Assembly: GCF_038452265.1 (NCBI RefSeq)
Contig: NZ_CP151843.1
Location: 1,426,001 to 1,490,000 of the forward strand
Source: Vibrio diazotrophicus
Lineage (GTDB): Bacteria > Pseudomonadota > Gammaproteobacteria > Enterobacterales > Vibrionaceae
Direction of reading: 5' to 3'
Length of the DNA: 64,000 nucleotides
Part shown: positions 62,591 through 64,000 of the stretch, one piece after another
Position numbering within the stretch: position 1 is the first letter of the stretch
Layout of the letters: each line of letters starts with the position of its first letter
Notes under the pieces: model-generated
What the model was told of the DNA's origin: nothing
The model's input: only the letters and a program-made list of their open reading frames with translations
The model's database searches: none
Translations under genes and position numbers: made by a program

Positions 62591-64000
62591 ATGACTATTC
62601 ACATACCTACTATTTTTCTAATAATCATTGCAACTGCGGGTACGTTGACGTTATCTGTAGGCTCAGTCACACGGGCAAAAGAACATAAAGAACTATTATT
62701 GTGGACGATAGGTTTAGCACTTCACACTCTGGTTTATGTTTTGTTCTTCTTACGAGGACAAGCTCCTGAGTTTATCTCTGTTCTTGTTGCTAACACTGCT
62801 CTCTCAGCCAGCTATTCTTTTTTTACTGCCGCGATTGGGGAGTTTTTGCATCGCCAAATCTCCAAAGTTGTGTTGGTTGGCCCCCCTTTAGTTTTAGCGA
62901 TTATTTTTTCCTTTCTCATGGATGATATTAGCGCTCGAATCATCGTTAGTGGCCTAATTTTCAGTAGTCAGTGTGCTTGGGTTTTGTCTTTCTTAATGAA
63001 CCGTAAAAGGGTTGTTAGTGGGCGAGGCAAATATCTCGTGGTGGCTGGCCTTACTGTAATTATTGTTGTGTTATCGGCGCGTATTCTCAGCGTTATGATC
63101 AAGCCAAATGATATCTCTAGTATGTTGCATCAAACACCTATTCAGGTTGCTACATTCTTTGGGGCATTCATGTCATTAATCCTTATGTCTAACGGCTTTG
63201 TTTTGATGATTAAGGAACGTGCAGATGAACACATCCTGCAGATGGCAATGAAAGACCGGCTGACAGGGGTATGGAATCGAGTTCGGCTAGAAGAAGAGGC
63301 TCCACAGGAGATAGCAAGGCTAGAACGCTATGGGCATCCTACGTCGCTTCTTATGGTAGATTTAGACCATTTTAAACAAGTCAATGACCAGTATGGGCAT
63401 GCCACGGGAGACTTGGTGTTGAAAGAGTTTTGCGCTGTAGTTCAGTCTTGTATTCGAACAACGGATATTCTGGCTCGCTGGGGTGGGGAAGAGTTTGTTG
63501 TCCTGTTACCTAACAGCGGGTTTGTTAATGCAGCGCCATTGGCAGAACGAATTAGAGCGGCTGTCGAAAAGCATGAGTTTCCCTATGGTCTGCGTGTTAC
63601 AGCGAGTATTGGGCTGGCGATTTGCCAGCCTTCGGATTCTTGGAGTTCATGGTTAGATCGCGCTGATCAAGCGTTATATCGCGCAAAATCGACTGGTCGA
63701 AATCGTGTTGAAGTAGAGAATGCTCCAACTGAATTCGATACATCCAAAACCAATATTGTGCAGTTAGTGTGGCGACCCGCTTACGAATCAGGTAATGCAG
63801 TGATCGATACTCAGCACAGAGCGTTACTTGAACATTCGAATATTCTATTGCAGGCGATTTTGGACAATAGAGAAAAATCAGAGATATCCCAATTAGTGGA
63901 TTGTCTGATTTCTGATATCGAACAGCATTTCAAGGACGAAGAAGCGATTTTCCAAAAGGCCGGATATTCAGACTGCAAGCATCACATTGAGCTTCATGAA
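62591..64000 (+). CDS. Diguanylate cyclase with C-terminal hemerythrin domain (3' end outside window)
   Basis: The frame is open from ATG 62591 to the window end (470 codons). The N-terminal 210 residues form about seven membrane helices. The GGDEF domain (about 215-370) has the active site WGGEEF (Gly298-Phe302) and an RxxD inhibitory site (RTTD) five residues before it, so an active, product-inhibited cyclic-di-GMP synthase is expected. From about residue 390 a bacteriohemerythrin domain begins (VWRPAYESGNAVIDTQHRAL, then HFKDEEAIF and HHIELHE), which binds O2 or NO at a diiron centre. The start is uncertain; only a weak GGCG lies upstream. Confidence 0.85.
   Translation, partial: MTIHIPTIFLIIIATAGTLTLSVGSVTRAKEHKELLLWTIGLALHTLVYVLFFLRGQAPEFISVLVANTALSASYSFFTAAIGEFLHRQISKVVLVGPPLVLAIIFSFLMDDISARIIVSGLIFSSQCAWVLSFLMNRKRVVSGRGKYLVVAGLTVIIVVLSARILSVMIKPNDISSMLHQTPIQVATFFGAFMSLILMSNGFVLMIKERADEHILQMAMKDRLTGVWNRVRLEEEAPQEIARLERYGHPTSLLMVDLDHFKQVNDQYGHATGDLVLKEFCAVVQSCIRTTDILARWGGEEFVVLLPNSGFVNAAPLAERIRAAVEKHEFPYGLRVTASIGLAICQPSDSWSSWLDRADQALYRAKSTGRNRVEVENAPTEFDTSKTNIVQLVWRPAYESGNAVIDTQHRALLEHSNILLQAILDNREKSEISQLVDCLISDIEQHFKDEEAIFQKAGYSDCKHHIELHE

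Overview
The window reads as part of the smaller chromosome (chromosome II) of a marine Vibrio. The support is protein-level recognition: an NhaD-type Na+/H+ antiporter, a thermostable-hemolysin (delta-VPH family) gene, an ectABC plus aspartokinase ectoine operon, a kbl-tdh threonine-degradation pair (on the small chromosome in V. cholerae, from memory), and a Qrr quorum-sensing small RNA with LuxO and sigma-54 sites. No tRNA, rRNA, insertion sequence, integrase or CRISPR array was seen. Species was not assigned.

Layout. 1-757: DNA alkylation repair (end of an AlkA-type glycosylase, ogt). 798-7799: ion and carboxylate transport (nhaD, a DASS anion transporter divergent from a CitA/CitB-type two-component system, a glutamate/dicarboxylate symporter with a CRP-like site). 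8190-13752: an alpha/beta peptidase, a MarR-controlled HlyD plus DUF2955 efflux pair with twin palindromic operators, and a CPA1 antiporter. 13845-20859: an orphan amino-acid-binding protein with a HisC-like aminotransferase, LysR regulators, a DUF134 protein, a YgiD-type dioxygenase and a chemoreceptor. 20913-27559: a small lipase-like hydrolase, then a TonB receptor with a FecBCDE-like ABC importer.

27757-37604: a kinase-fold protein, an Lpp-like lipoprotein, a DEAD-box helicase, and then the most intriguing block: a seven-gene unit (31178-37604) of T_hemolysin/GNAT-like protein, AMP-ligase, haem-oxygenase-like diiron oxidase, SDR, secreted TPR protein, OmpR-type regulator and sensor kinase. 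It is preceded by three CTTAAG boxes spaced 11 bp, the PmrA/QseB pattern. This looks like a self-regulated acyl-modifying pathway whose product I cannot name.

37636-43667: an acetoacetyl-CoA-synthetase-like gene with a corrupted P-loop and no C-terminal domain, a qrr sRNA gene with twin LuxO sites, and the ectoine operon. 43771-48122: a GloA2-like VOC protein with a LysR regulator, and a Cache-GAF-HD-GYP gene split by an in-frame TAA. 48155-54223: an AcoR-type sigma-54 activator divergent from an aldB-like dehydrogenase with a good -24/-12 promoter, then kbl-tdh. 54654-62110: histidine phosphatase, LysR with an AhpD-like protein, then a reverse-strand unit HlyD, DUF2955, phospholipase-D lipoprotein, AI-2E-type membrane protein. 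62591 to the end: an incomplete diguanylate cyclase with a C-terminal hemerythrin domain.

All functional calls rest on reading the sequence and remembered family features; no database search was run.
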